Notes: generated from the sequence alone by a model not told the origin. 10,212 nt of DNA from Candidatus Dormiibacterota bacterium (GCA_030038765.1 JASHRA010000233.1:1-10212), one strand, 5' to 3'; shown: positions 1-7,859, counted from the stretch's first letter. A program made the numbers and translations.

Positions 1-690
1 GCCATCTCCGGGCTGCAGTCCGAGACCCGCGAGTCCAGCGCCCCGGCGGGCCGTCACGGCTCCGACGGCGAGAGGCGCCGGCCCAGCCCCAAGGCGCCCC
101 GCAGCCAGCCGCCGGAGCCGCGCAGCTGGACCCGGACCGGTCTGGTGGCGATCGCCGCCCTGGCCCTGGTCCTGATCGGCTGGAACCTCTTCCACAGCGG
201 CTCCACCAGCGCCAACCAGGGGCCCCGGCACCACCAGACCGTGGCCACCGCCTCACCCAAGGCCAGCCCCTCCGGCACCCCCACCCCGACCCCGACCGCG
301 ACGCCCTCCCCGCTCACCCTCACCGGGGTCCAGACGGTGGGCAGCAGCGGCAGCGGCTACCAGGTCCAGACCGTTCGCTACGGCGTCCACGGCAGCCAGT
401 ACTGGGTCGTCTTCCAGCTGGTCAACGGCAGCGGGCCGCCCAAGATCACGGACGGCTTCGACGGGCCCACCACCATCTACGTCGAGATGCAGGGGGTAGC
501 GGCCGGGACGGCCGTGCCACAGCCGCCAGCGGGAGCGGTGGTCAGCAGCATCACCCCCGGGAGCGTGCCCGGCTTCTCCGGCGCGGTCTACGTCATCCAC
601 CTGACGCGCGCGGCCCAGCTCTCGCCCTCGCTGGTGCCGGGGAACGAGAGCGGAGGCGCGGGCGAGCGCTACCTGGCCATCGTCCAGTAG
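1..690 (+). CDS. Partial single-pass membrane protein with extracytoplasmic beta-type domain (5' end outside window)
   Basis: I do not recognise a specific named protein. The frame is open from the first base, and the first internal GTG (145) lies inside the membrane helix, so the true start is upstream of the window. The visible 229 residues comprise a basic, Pro/Ser/Arg-rich segment (1-45), one hydrophobic helix (about 47-64, GLVAIAALALVLIGWNLF), a low-complexity Ser/Thr/Pro linker with TPTPTPTATPSP (about 78-103), and a predicted beta-rich domain (about 105-229). The domain has VRYGVHGSQYWVVFQL, which resembles AMIN-like domains of actinobacterial and related lipoproteins. The basic-cytoplasmic / one-helix / Pro-Thr-linker / beta-domain layout also recalls RodZ, whose helix-turn-helix would lie upstream, but the DUF4115 signature is not evident. 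It converges on the LON-domain gene. I am confident it is coding and membrane-anchored; the domain assignment is weak. Confidence 0.72.
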   Translation, partial: AISGLQSETRESSAPAGRHGSDGERRRPSPKAPRSQPPEPRSWTRTGLVAIAALALVLIGWNLFHSGSTSANQGPRHHQTVATASPKASPSGTPTPTPTATPSPLTLTGVQTVGSSGSGYQVQTVRYGVHGSQYWVVFQLVNGSGPPKITDGFDGPTTIYVEMQGVAAGTAVPQPPAGAVVSSITPGSVPGFSGAVYVIHLTRAAQLSPSLVPGNESGGAGERYLAIVQ

Positions 691-706
691 CCCCGGCCGA
701 CCCGCC

Positions 707-1351
707 TCAGTTGGGGTCGAAGGAAGGGGCCAGCTGCACCTGGTTGGCGAGCTTGAGATCGAGCAGGGCCACCTCGCGGCGCAGCAGCGAGATCTCCCGC
801 CGCAGGCGGCCGGAGACGCTCTGCTCCTCCAGGAGCCGCTGCTTGTGGCCCAGCTCCACCATGAGGGCCGAGCCGATGACCCAGGACAGCAGCAGGGGAT
901 CGGTGGGGAGGCTGCCGCTGAGCGAGGAGCGGCGCAGCATGCGGGTGAGGCGGTTGGCGTACTGGTCCAGGGCCAGCCTCGCCTCGCCCACCAGGACGAA
1001 GGCGGCCGGGGCCGGCTCCAGGTCGTCGAGGAAGCTGACCTCGGCCCGCGGGTAGGGAGCCTCGGGGAGACGCTCCAGGATCTGGAAGCGGCGTCCCCCG
1101 GTGACGCTGACCCGGGAGCGGCCGCCGCTGAGGGGCTGGACCTCGGTGATCACCGCCTCGGTCCCCACCGCCTCGCACTCGGCGCCCCCGCCCACCTCGG
1201 GGCCGCTGCGGATGGCCACCACGCCGAAGCGGTCGGCGCGGCGGAGGCAGTCGGCCAGCAGCGCCTGGTAGCGGGGCTCGAACACGTGCAGGCGCAGCGG
1301 CATCTGCGGGTAGAGCACCTGCCGGAGGGGGAAGAGGGCGAGGCGGCTCAA
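707..1351 (-). CDS. LON substrate-binding (LON N-terminal) domain protein, stand-alone
   Basis: The 214-residue protein is the substrate-recognition domain of Lon protease without the AAA+ ATPase or peptidase parts. The start LALFPLRQVLYPQMPLRLHVFEPRYQ (in part residues 4-29) is the hallmark of the PF02190 family: LFPL, then a conserved P, then FEPRY. A PUA-like beta domain covers about residues 1-115, and a helical bundle (about 116-205) ends in a charged heptad-like helix (RLRREISLLRREVALLDLKL). Free-standing LON-domain proteins are widespread and poorly characterised; a role as adaptor or substrate-binding factor is inference. The start is TTG, chosen because the family motif begins four codons later and no ATG or GTG lies in frame between the argS stop and this codon. 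It follows argS by 43 bases and is probably read on the same transcript. The SD site is weak (G-rich only). Confidence 0.88.
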   Translation of the reverse strand: MSRLALFPLRQVLYPQMPLRLHVFEPRYQALLADCLRRADRFGVVAIRSGPEVGGGAECEAVGTEAVITEVQPLSGGRSRVSVTGGRRFQILERLPEAPYPRAEVSFLDDLEPAPAAFVLVGEARLALDQYANRLTRMLRRSSLSGSLPTDPLLLSWVIGSALMVELGHKQRLLEEQSVSGRLRREISLLRREVALLDLKLANQVQLAPSFDPN

Positions 1352-1394
1352 GCGCCCCAGTATGAGCCCCCCGGCTCGGCCCCCGGCATGCCGA

Positions 1395-3269
1395 TCAGAT
1401 GCGGTCCAGGGGATGCATCCCCATCAGCTCCAGGGCCCGCGCCAGGGTGGCGCGGGCGGCGTCCACCAGACCCCGGCCCAGGGCCCGGAGGTCCCGGTCC
1501 CGGACCTGGTAGAGGCGCGGGGAGTGCTCGTAGAAGTCGTTGAAGGCGGTGGCCAGGGCGAGGGTGTAGCTGGCCAGGAGCGAGGGGCTGAGGCCGTCCG
1601 CCGCCTCCGCCACGACCCGCGGGAAGCGCTCCAGCTGGCGCAGCAGAACGCGGCCCGCCGGCTCCAGCGGGGGCAGCTGCGCGGGCAGCGGCTGGGGCTC
1701 CAAGCGGGCCAGGATGCGGCAGGCGCGGGCGTGCGCGTACTGCAGGTAGACGCCGGTGTCGCCGCTGGTCCGGAGCGCCTCGTTGAAGTCGAAGCTGATG
1801 ATCGAGTTGAGGCCGAAGCGGAGCAGGTAGTAGCGCACCGCGCTGGCCGCCAGGCGGCTGGCGGTGAGCTGGTCCCGGGCCTTGTCCCGGACCTGGCGCT
1901 CGGCCTCGTCGAGCAGGTCGTCGGCGCCGACGTCGACGCCCCGGCGGCCGCTGAGCGGGTACATCGAGCGCTCGTCGCTGGTGTCGACGCCGAGCTCGCG
2001 CGCGGCCCTGGGCGAAAGCGCCACCACCTCGTAGGCGAGGTGGTGGAGGGACTGCGCCTGGGACTCGAAGCCGAGCCGCCGGAGCGCCTCTCGGACCATC
2101 CGCTGGGGAGCGCTCTGGCGCTGGTCGATGACGTTGACGGCGCGGGCGGCGTGGCCGTAGCGGGCCGGGTCCAGCTGGGCCCGGCCGGGGTCGGCGCTGG
2201 TGGTGGCCGGTCCCTGCGGGGACCAGAGCCGGTAGCTGAAGTCGAGCCCCAGCAGGCCGAACTTCCAGAGGTGATAGGCGACGTCCTTGCCGGTGTAGGT
2301 GGCGATGCCGTCGCTCTTGACCAGGACCTTGGCCTCGCCGGCCTCGGGCTCGGCGCCGCCCAGGTCCTCCAGCGGCAGCACCCAGCAGCCGCGGAAGGTC
2401 CCGGCCTGCGGCATCGTGATCACGGCCTCCTGGCGCATCCACGCCAGGGCGTGCTCCAGGAAGCCCAGCTCGATGATGTCGGACTCCCAGGTCAGCAGGT
2501 CGTAGGCGACGCCCGCCCGCGACATGGTCAGCAGGTGGGCGTCGACGATCCTGCTGGCCAGCTCCTTGGCCGCCTCCGCCACCTCGCCGCGGCGGGACTC
2601 GATCTGGCGCAGCGTGTCTCGCCGCAGCTCCAGCATCGAGGGCTCCGCCTCGTAGCGCTGGCAGACCTCGACGTAGACGCGCGAGCAGAAGCGGTCGTAG
2701 GGCTCTCCCTCCCGCTGGGCCAGGCCCAGGTGGCGCAGCCCCACCAGGACGTCGGCCACCTGCACCCCGGTGTCGTCGATGTAGTTCTGCACCTCCACCC
2801 GGTGCCCCCGGGCCCGCAGCAGCCGGGCCACCGTGTCGCCGATACAGGCGTTGCGCAGGTGGCCCACGTGGGCCGCCTTGTTGGGGTTGGTGGCGGTGTG
2901 CTCGACCACCACCTTGGCCCCGGCGGCGGGGTCCGGGCTGACCACCGCCCCCCAGTGCAGCGCGCGCGAGATCACGCTGGGGCAGAGGGAGGCGTAGTCG
3001 ATGCGGAGGTTGACGTAGCCGGCGCCGCTGACGGTCACCTCGCCGAAGTGCTGGCCGGGGTTGCGGCGGAGCGCCGAGGCCAGCTCCTCGGCGATGGTCC
3101 GGGGTGGCCGCCGCAGCACCGAGGCGAGGCGGAAGGCGAGCGCCGACGAGTAGTCGCCCACCTCGGGCACCGCCGAGGCCTCGACCCCGGGCTCCACCTC
3201 CCCGGTGACGCCCAGCTCCGCCGCCGCCCGCACCAGGGCGCGCGCGAAGTCGTCCTGGAGGTCAGGCAT
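1395..3269 (-). CDS. argS: Arginyl-tRNA synthetase (class I)
   Basis: Cytoplasmic enzyme that charges tRNA-Arg with arginine using ATP. The 624-residue protein has the family order: an N-terminal tRNA D-loop-recognition domain (about 1-95, with GAGYVNLRI), the Rossmann catalytic core opening with the class I HIGH motif as HVGH (134-137, within NPNKAAHVGHLRN), the NYIDDTG segment (162-168), and TYTGKDVAYHLWKFG (324-338). A degenerate KMSKS loop PLSGRRG (438-444) precedes DDLLDEA. The DALR anticodon-binding domain (about 470-624) contains VRYYLLRF and YLQYAHARACRI. Length fits the family (550-650). The ATG at 3269 has no convincing SD; a TANNNT box 9 bases upstream suggests a leaderless mRNA. 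It lies 47 bases after trxA, across a 7-bp hairpin. The C-terminus (HPLDRI) is a variant of the usual APERM ending. Confidence 0.97.
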   Translation of the reverse strand: MPDLQDDFARALVRAAAELGVTGEVEPGVEASAVPEVGDYSSALAFRLASVLRRPPRTIAEELASALRRNPGQHFGEVTVSGAGYVNLRIDYASLCPSVISRALHWGAVVSPDPAAGAKVVVEHTATNPNKAAHVGHLRNACIGDTVARLLRARGHRVEVQNYIDDTGVQVADVLVGLRHLGLAQREGEPYDRFCSRVYVEVCQRYEAEPSMLELRRDTLRQIESRRGEVAEAAKELASRIVDAHLLTMSRAGVAYDLLTWESDIIELGFLEHALAWMRQEAVITMPQAGTFRGCWVLPLEDLGGAEPEAGEAKVLVKSDGIATYTGKDVAYHLWKFGLLGLDFSYRLWSPQGPATTSADPGRAQLDPARYGHAARAVNVIDQRQSAPQRMVREALRRLGFESQAQSLHHLAYEVVALSPRAARELGVDTSDERSMYPLSGRRGVDVGADDLLDEAERQVRDKARDQLTASRLAASAVRYYLLRFGLNSIISFDFNEALRTSGDTGVYLQYAHARACRILARLEPQPLPAQLPPLEPAGRVLLRQLERFPRVVAEAADGLSPSLLASYTLALATAFNDFYEHSPRLYQVRDRDLRALGRGLVDAARATLARALELMGMHPLDRI

Positions 3270-3278
3270 TGGGGCCTG

Positions 3279-3284
3279 ATCGTA
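3279..3284 (-). promoter_or_regulatory. Candidate -10 box for a leaderless argS transcript
   Basis: On the minus strand this reads TACGAT, matching the TANNNT -10 pattern of high-GC bacteria. Exactly 9 bases (CAGGCCCCA) separate it from the argS ATG, so initiation at the usual distance would give a 5' end at, or one base before, the start codon. No TTGACA-like -35 is clear because the upstream bases form a GC-rich hairpin. Inference from position only. Confidence 0.38.
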
Positions 3285-3292
3285 ACCGCTGG

Positions 3293-3310
3293 GCCCCGGC
3301 CACCCGGGGC
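3293..3310 (-). terminator. GC-rich hairpin between trxA and argS (possible terminator)
   Basis: A perfect 7-bp stem (GCCCCGG / CCGGGGC) with a 4-base loop begins 6 bases after the trxA stop codon. No run of T follows on the minus strand, so it is not a classical intrinsic terminator. It could still pause or end the trxA transcript, in line with a separate argS promoter just downstream. In DNA this rich in G+C such stems also arise by chance. Confidence 0.33.
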
Positions 3311-3316
3311 GAGGGG

Positions 3317-3640
3317 TCAGACCAGGGAGTCGAGCTTGGCCTTGAGCGCCGCCTTGGGCTGGTAGCCGACCACCCGCTGCACCGCCTCCCCGCCCTTGAA
3401 GAGGATCAGGGTGGGGATGCTCATGACCCCGAACTGGCCGGCGATGGTCGGGTTGGCGTCCACGTCGAGCTTGGCCACCTTGACCCGGGGCCCGTACTCA
3501 CCGGCCAGGTCGTCCACGATCGGCGCCAGCATCTTGCAGGGAGGGCACCAGTCGGCCCAGAAGTCGACCAGGACCGGGGTGTCGGCCTTGATCACCTCGG
3601 TCTCGAAGGTAGCGTCGCTCACCTGGACTGGATCAGCCAT
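3317..3640 (-). CDS. trxA: Thioredoxin (WCPPC active site)
   Basis: Small cytoplasmic thiol-disulfide reductant. The 107 residues span exactly one thioredoxin fold. The active site is WCPPC (31-35), preceded by VLVDFWAD with the buried Asp (26) of classical thioredoxins. The cis-proline loop SIPT (cis-Pro 76) and the C-terminal helix (AALKAKLDSL) are present. The usual motif is WCGPC; the Gly-to-Pro change sits between the two cysteines and is expected to shift redox potential. There is no signal peptide. The ATG is supported by GGGAGA about 6 bases upstream. It starts 15 bases after the fmdB stop, so the two are probably cotranscribed. The gene symbol is by homology; the organism may have other thioredoxins. 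Confidence 0.95.
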   Translation of the reverse strand: MADPVQVSDATFETEVIKADTPVLVDFWADWCPPCKMLAPIVDDLAGEYGPRVKVAKLDVDANPTIAGQFGVMSIPTLILFKGGEAVQRVVGYQPKAALKAKLDSLV

Positions 3641-3655
3641 TCACTTCTCCCAGCG

Positions 3656-3997
3656 TCAGCTCGCGCCCTTGGAGGCGGAGCCAGCAGACGCCGAATCGGT
3701 CTTTGCCGCGGATTTGCCCGCCGCCGGGCTCTCGGCCTTGCTCGCCGCCTTGGCCCCGCCGCCACCGCTGGCGGAGCCCGCCGCCGCCGGGGCCGGGGCG
3801 CTGCCGGCGGTGGCGGTCGAGGAGGAGCGGGAGTCGGTCTTGTAGAAGCCCTGGCCCTTGAAGACCACCCCCACCGGGAAGAAGACCCGGCGCACCGCCG
3901 CCCCGCACTCGGGGCACTTCTCCAGCGAGGCCTCGGTTATTCCCTGGACGACTTCGAAGTCGTGGCCGCTGTCGCAGCGGTACGCGTACGTTGGCAC
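3656..3997 (-). CDS. FmdB-family zinc-ribbon protein with an atypical first knuckle
   Basis: The N-terminal half (MPTYAYRC, then FEVVQ, then KCPECGAAVRRVF, then VGVVFKGQGFYKTDSR) is the FmdB / CxxC_CxxC_SSSS zinc-ribbon family, named from a putative regulator of the formamidase operon; the general function is unknown. The family normally has two CxxC knuckles. Here the first reads C8-D-S-G-H12, with the second cysteine gone, while CPEC (28-31) is intact, so metal binding would need His12 or be weakened. Residues about 58-113 are a low-complexity Ala/Ser/Gly/Lys tail, common in this family. The start is GTG with PTYAYRC directly following, as in homologues. No good SD is present; a TAGGGT box lies 10 bases upstream. 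trxA follows 15 bases later, suggesting a shared transcript. The protein is cytoplasmic and has no signal peptide. Confidence 0.9.
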   Translation of the reverse strand: MPTYAYRCDSGHDFEVVQGITEASLEKCPECGAAVRRVFFPVGVVFKGQGFYKTDSRSSSTATAGSAPAPAAAGSASGGGGAKAASKAESPAAGKSAAKTDSASAGSASKGAS

Positions 3998-4007
3998 TGC
4001 AGATGAA

Positions 4008-4013
4008 ACCCTA
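4008..4013 (-). promoter_or_regulatory. Candidate -10 box for a leaderless or near-leaderless fmdB-trxA transcript
   Basis: On the minus strand this reads TAGGGT (TANNNT), and 10 bases separate it from the fmdB GTG start. Initiation 7-10 bases downstream would leave a leader of 0-3 bases. A TTTAGG hexamer 17 bases further upstream is only a poor -35 match. The interval between the DUF1015 stop and fmdB is 46 bases, enough for a promoter. Positional inference only. Confidence 0.33.
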
Positions 4014-4043
4014 CCCGAACGGAGGTCGGTCCTAAACCGGCTC

Positions 4044-5321
<1,278 letters not shown>

Positions 5322-5325
5322 GGGC

Positions 5326-6924
5326 TCAGAGCTCGACGAGATGGAGCTCGTCGACCCCGTCCACGCCGCGCAGCTGGCGGGCCAGCTCGGGGGGGACCGG
5401 GTCGTCCACCTTGACCGCCGTCACCGCCCGGCCCCGGGGCGCCTCCCGGCCCACCCTCATCTCCGCGATGTTGACGTTGGCTGCGCCCAGGAGCTGACCG
5501 ATGGCCCCGATCAGGCCCGGGCGGTCCCGGTGGCGGAAGAACAAGTAGCGGCCCTCGGGCTCGAGGTCGATGGCGAGCCCGTCCAGGCGTACGATCCGGG
5601 GCTCCCCGCTGGCGGTGCTGCCCTCGATCTCCGCCGGGCCCTCGCCGCTGACCCGCAGCAGCACCGAGCTGGACCAGCCGCCGGCGCCGCCGGCGCGGTG
5701 CTCCACCACCTCGATGCCGTGCTGGCCGGCCACGGCGCGCGCGTTGACGGCCGTGACCCGGTCCTGGCTGAAGTGGTGCAGGAGACCGCCCAGGGCCTCC
5801 GCCGTGACCGACCCCGACTGGGCTCCGGCCAGCTCGCCGCGGTAGACGAGCTCCACCCGGCGGACCCGCCCTCCCCCCAGCTGGGCGTAGAGGCTGCCCA
5901 TCTTGGCCGCCAGCCTCTGGTAGGGAAGGACCAGGGCCAGCTCCTCGGGCGGGACCGGCTGCCCGTTCACCGCCCAGCGCGCCGGCCGGCCGGCCAGCAC
6001 GTCGCCGATCTGCTCCGCCACGTCAGTGGCCACCGAGAGCTGCGCCTCCACGGTGGACGCGCCCAGGTGGGGGGTGAGCAGGATGCCCTCCTGGCCCAGG
6101 AGGGGGTGGCCGGGCGGGGGCGGCTCCTCAGTGAAGACGTCGACCGCGGCCCCGGCCAGGTGGCCCTCCCGCACCGCCTGGGCCAGCGCCTCCTCGTCGA
6201 CCAGGCCGCCCCGGGCCACGTTGAGCACCCGGGCGCCCGCCGGCAGGCGGTGGAGCTCGGCGGCGCCGATGAGGCCGCGGGTGCCGGCGCTGAGGGGCGT
6301 GTGGACGGTGAGCACGTCGGCACGGGCCAGGGCCTCGTCCAGCGGCAGCAGCTCGACGCCGAGCTGGGCGGCCCGCTCCCGCGAGACCAGGGGATCGTGG
6401 GCGACGACCCGCATCTGCAGCCCCTGGGCCATGCGCGCCACCTCGGCGCCGATCTTGCCCAGGCCGACCACGGCCAGCGTCTTGCCCCGCAGCTCGACGC
6501 CCACCAGCTTGCCGCGCTCCCACCTCCCGGCCCGCAGGGAGGCATCCCCCCGGGCCACGTTGCGGGCCAGCGCCAGCATCAGGGCGAGGGTGTGCTCGGC
6601 GGCGGCGACGGTGTTCCCGGTGGGCGCGTTGACCACCAGCACGCCCCGGGCCGTTGCCGCCTCGACGTCGATGTTGTCCACCCCCACCCCGGCCCGTCCG
6701 ATGACGCGGAGCTGCTCCCCGGCGGCGATGACGGCGGCGCTGACCTTGGTCTCGCTGCGCACCACCAGCGCCTGGAAGGCGGGGATGCGCTCCACCAGCT
6801 GGGCCTCGGAGAGCTTGAAGGCGAGCTCAACCTCCCCTGACCGGCGCAGCCGCTCGACGCCGTCGTCGGCGATGGGGTCGGCGACCAGGATGCGGGCCGC
6901 CGCGGGGCCGGTGGGCGCGGACAT
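5326..6924 (-). CDS. serA: D-3-phosphoglycerate dehydrogenase, long form with ACT domain
   Basis: Catalyses the NAD-dependent oxidation of 3-phosphoglycerate to 3-phosphohydroxypyruvate, the first step of serine synthesis. From the ATG at 6924 the product is 532 residues, the usual length of the long (type 1) enzyme. The substrate domain has GRAGVGVDNID (77-87) and NAPTGNT. The NAD fold has GLGKIG (154-159) and Asp177. Catalytic residues are Arg238 (NVARGG), Glu267 (FTEEP) and His286 (PHLGAS). An allosteric/intervening domain covers about 320-450. A C-terminal ACT domain (about 459-532; DRPGLIGAIGQLL, ANVNIAEM) is the expected serine-binding feedback site. A GTG at 6939 would add five residues, but TGAGGA lies 8 bases before the ATG, so I chose the ATG. 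The DUF1015 gene follows after 4 bases. Confidence 0.97.
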   Translation of the reverse strand: MSAPTGPAAARILVADPIADDGVERLRRSGEVELAFKLSEAQLVERIPAFQALVVRSETKVSAAVIAAGEQLRVIGRAGVGVDNIDVEAATARGVLVVNAPTGNTVAAAEHTLALMLALARNVARGDASLRAGRWERGKLVGVELRGKTLAVVGLGKIGAEVARMAQGLQMRVVAHDPLVSRERAAQLGVELLPLDEALARADVLTVHTPLSAGTRGLIGAAELHRLPAGARVLNVARGGLVDEEALAQAVREGHLAGAAVDVFTEEPPPPGHPLLGQEGILLTPHLGASTVEAQLSVATDVAEQIGDVLAGRPARWAVNGQPVPPEELALVLPYQRLAAKMGSLYAQLGGGRVRRVELVYRGELAGAQSGSVTAEALGGLLHHFSQDRVTAVNARAVAGQHGIEVVEHRAGGAGGWSSSVLLRVSGEGPAEIEGSTASGEPRIVRLDGLAIDLEPEGRYLFFRHRDRPGLIGAIGQLLGAANVNIAEMRVGREAPRGRAVTAVKVDDPVPPELARQLRGVDGVDELHLVEL

Positions 6925-6932
6925 GGGTACGG

Positions 6933-6938
6933 TCCTCA
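6933..6938 (-). promoter_or_regulatory. Ribosome-binding site deciding the serA start
   Basis: TGAGGA on the minus strand ends 8 bases before the ATG at 6924. The alternative GTG at 6939 overlaps this site and has no purine-rich element of its own upstream (CCCAGTCGACA). This favours the shorter protein. Confidence 0.6.
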
Positions 6939-6960
6939 CTGTCGACTGGGGCTGCAGGGG

Positions 6961-6992
6961 TGGCGGCCGAGCTCCCTCCCGCGCCGCCGCCA
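6961..6992 (-). other. Inverted repeat in the ppgK-serA gap
   Basis: TGGCGGC and GCCGCCA pair perfectly (7 bp) across an 18-base loop that contains GAGCTC. On the minus strand it lies in the 84-base gap after the ROK-kinase stop and 36 bases before the serA ATG. It could be the end of the ROK-kinase transcript or a leader stem of serA; no T run follows. Chance pairing is possible at this base composition. Confidence 0.27.
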
Positions 6993-6997
6993 GTCTA
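6992..6997 (-). promoter_or_regulatory. Possible -10 box upstream of serA
   Basis: TAGACT on the minus strand fits TANNNT and is one of the few AT-containing spots in this gap. It would give a serA leader of about 60 bases containing the neighbouring inverted repeat. No -35 match is seen; the region upstream is the end of the ROK gene. Confidence 0.25.
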
Positions 6998-7008
6998 CCG
7001 GAGGCCGC

Positions 7009-7815
7009 TCAGCCGGCCCGCTCCGCCTCCCAGAGCTTGATGCCGCCGAGGACGCCGGCGGCGTTGTCGACCAGGCTTACGTCGGGATCCAGGTCCCCCT
7101 TGACATGGCTGGCGTTGCCGCCCCCGACGTAGAGGTGGTCGAAGAAGAGCAGGGCCCGGACCAGCTCGATGGTGCGCCGCACGCGGCGGTTCCAGCGCGT
7201 GTCCCCGATCCGGCTCCGGGCCGCCTCGCCCACGTACTCGCTGTAGGTCTTGCCGTTGTGGCAGGGGTGGTGGGCCAGCTCCAGGTGGACGGCCAGCCGG
7301 CCCTCGTTGAAGACGGCACTGCCGAAGGCGGTCCCCAGGGTGATCACCACCTCGAGGCCCCGGCCCTGGATCACGGCCATGCCCTGGACCTCGGCGTCGT
7401 TGCCCACCCGCACCGGCTGTCCCAGCGCGGTCTGGGCGCCGCGGGCGAGGTCGAAGTGGTCCCAGGCGGCCTCCAGCTCACGGGACAGCGGCGTCCCCTC
7501 GCCGCCCACGCGCACGAAGTGCGGAGCGCTGATGACGATGCCAGCGCGCACCACCCCGGGGAAGCCGACCGAGACGCGGTCGAAGCGCGGCGCCTGGTCC
7601 GCCAGCTGCTTGAATATCTCCAGCAGCCGCGTCGGCGGCAGCGGGTAGGGCGTCGGGACCCGGAGGCGGTCGTCCAGGGGGCGCCCCTTGGCGTCCAGCG
7701 CCTCCGCCTTGACCCCGGTCCCGCCCACGTCGAAGGAGAGCGTCACCGGGCGGACCGAGGCGGCGCGCTTCCCGGGCGTAGCGGGCGCGGCGGTCTCGGT
7801 CCTTGCTCGTGGCAC
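7009..7815 (-). CDS. ROK-family kinase, polyphosphate glucokinase-like
   Basis: Cytoplasmic sugar kinase of the ROK family, most like polyphosphate/ATP glucokinases (PpgK), which make glucose 6-phosphate. Seen in 268 residues: phosphate-1 loop DVGGTGVK (29-36), FPGVV (85-89), the catalytic-base motif GNDA with Asp140, phosphate-2 loop TLGTAFGSA (159-167), ELAHH (179-183, corresponding to the ELGH of PpgK), GKTYSEYVGEAA (188-199) and GGGNA (231-235). The CxCGxxGCxE zinc motif of many ROK repressors and kinases is absent, as in PpgK proteins, and there is no helix-turn-helix. About 22 N-terminal residues (Ala/Arg/Thr-rich) precede the fold. The GTG start is fixed by AGGAGG 9 bases upstream. It lies between the rpsR hairpin and serA and is probably its own unit. 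Donor (polyphosphate or ATP) and sugar specificity cannot be read from sequence. Confidence 0.88.
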   Translation of the reverse strand: MPRARTETAAPATPGKRAASVRPVTLSFDVGGTGVKAEALDAKGRPLDDRLRVPTPYPLPPTRLLEIFKQLADQAPRFDRVSVGFPGVVRAGIVISAPHFVRVGGEGTPLSRELEAAWDHFDLARGAQTALGQPVRVGNDAEVQGMAVIQGRGLEVVITLGTAFGSAVFNEGRLAVHLELAHHPCHNGKTYSEYVGEAARSRIGDTRWNRRVRRTIELVRALLFFDHLYVGGGNASHVKGDLDPDVSLVDNAAGVLGGIKLWEAERAG

Positions 7816-7824
7816 CTCAGTCGA

Positions 7825-7830
7825 CCTCCT
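7825..7830 (-). promoter_or_regulatory. Ribosome-binding site of the ROK kinase gene
   Basis: AGGAGG on the minus strand, a full match to the anti-SD, ends 9 bases before the GTG at 7815. It justifies the GTG start and the short N-terminal extension. Confidence 0.75.
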
Positions 7831-7853
7831 CGGTGGGGCCCTGGATGTGCAGC

Positions 7854-7859
7854 ACTCTA
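7854..7859 (-). promoter_or_regulatory. Possible -10 box upstream of the ROK kinase gene
   Basis: TAGAGT (TANNNT) on the minus strand directly follows the rpsR-distal hairpin and would give a leader of roughly 30 bases carrying the AGGAGG site. Its -35 region would fall inside the hairpin and shows no consensus. Confidence 0.28.

Noticed and set aside
280..305. Short tandem repeat (CCCCGA-like units) in the plus-strand membrane protein gene
   Set aside because: It encodes the Thr-Pro linker. Such codon-level repetition is ordinary for linkers and does not indicate a separate element.
691..706. Bidirectional terminator between the convergent genes
   Set aside because: Only 16 bases separate the stops, and only a 4-bp G/C pairing can be drawn.
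1362..3365. A 667-codon open frame on the plus strand opposite argS
   Set aside because: It is an effect of G/C-rich third positions. The product is a repetitive mix of Gly, Val, Ala, Leu, Asp and His with no family signature, whereas the minus strand encodes a complete ArgRS.
6939..6941. GTG codon as serA start
   Set aside because: It overlaps the likely SD of the ATG at 6924 and has no SD of its own; it would add only five residues before the conserved fold.
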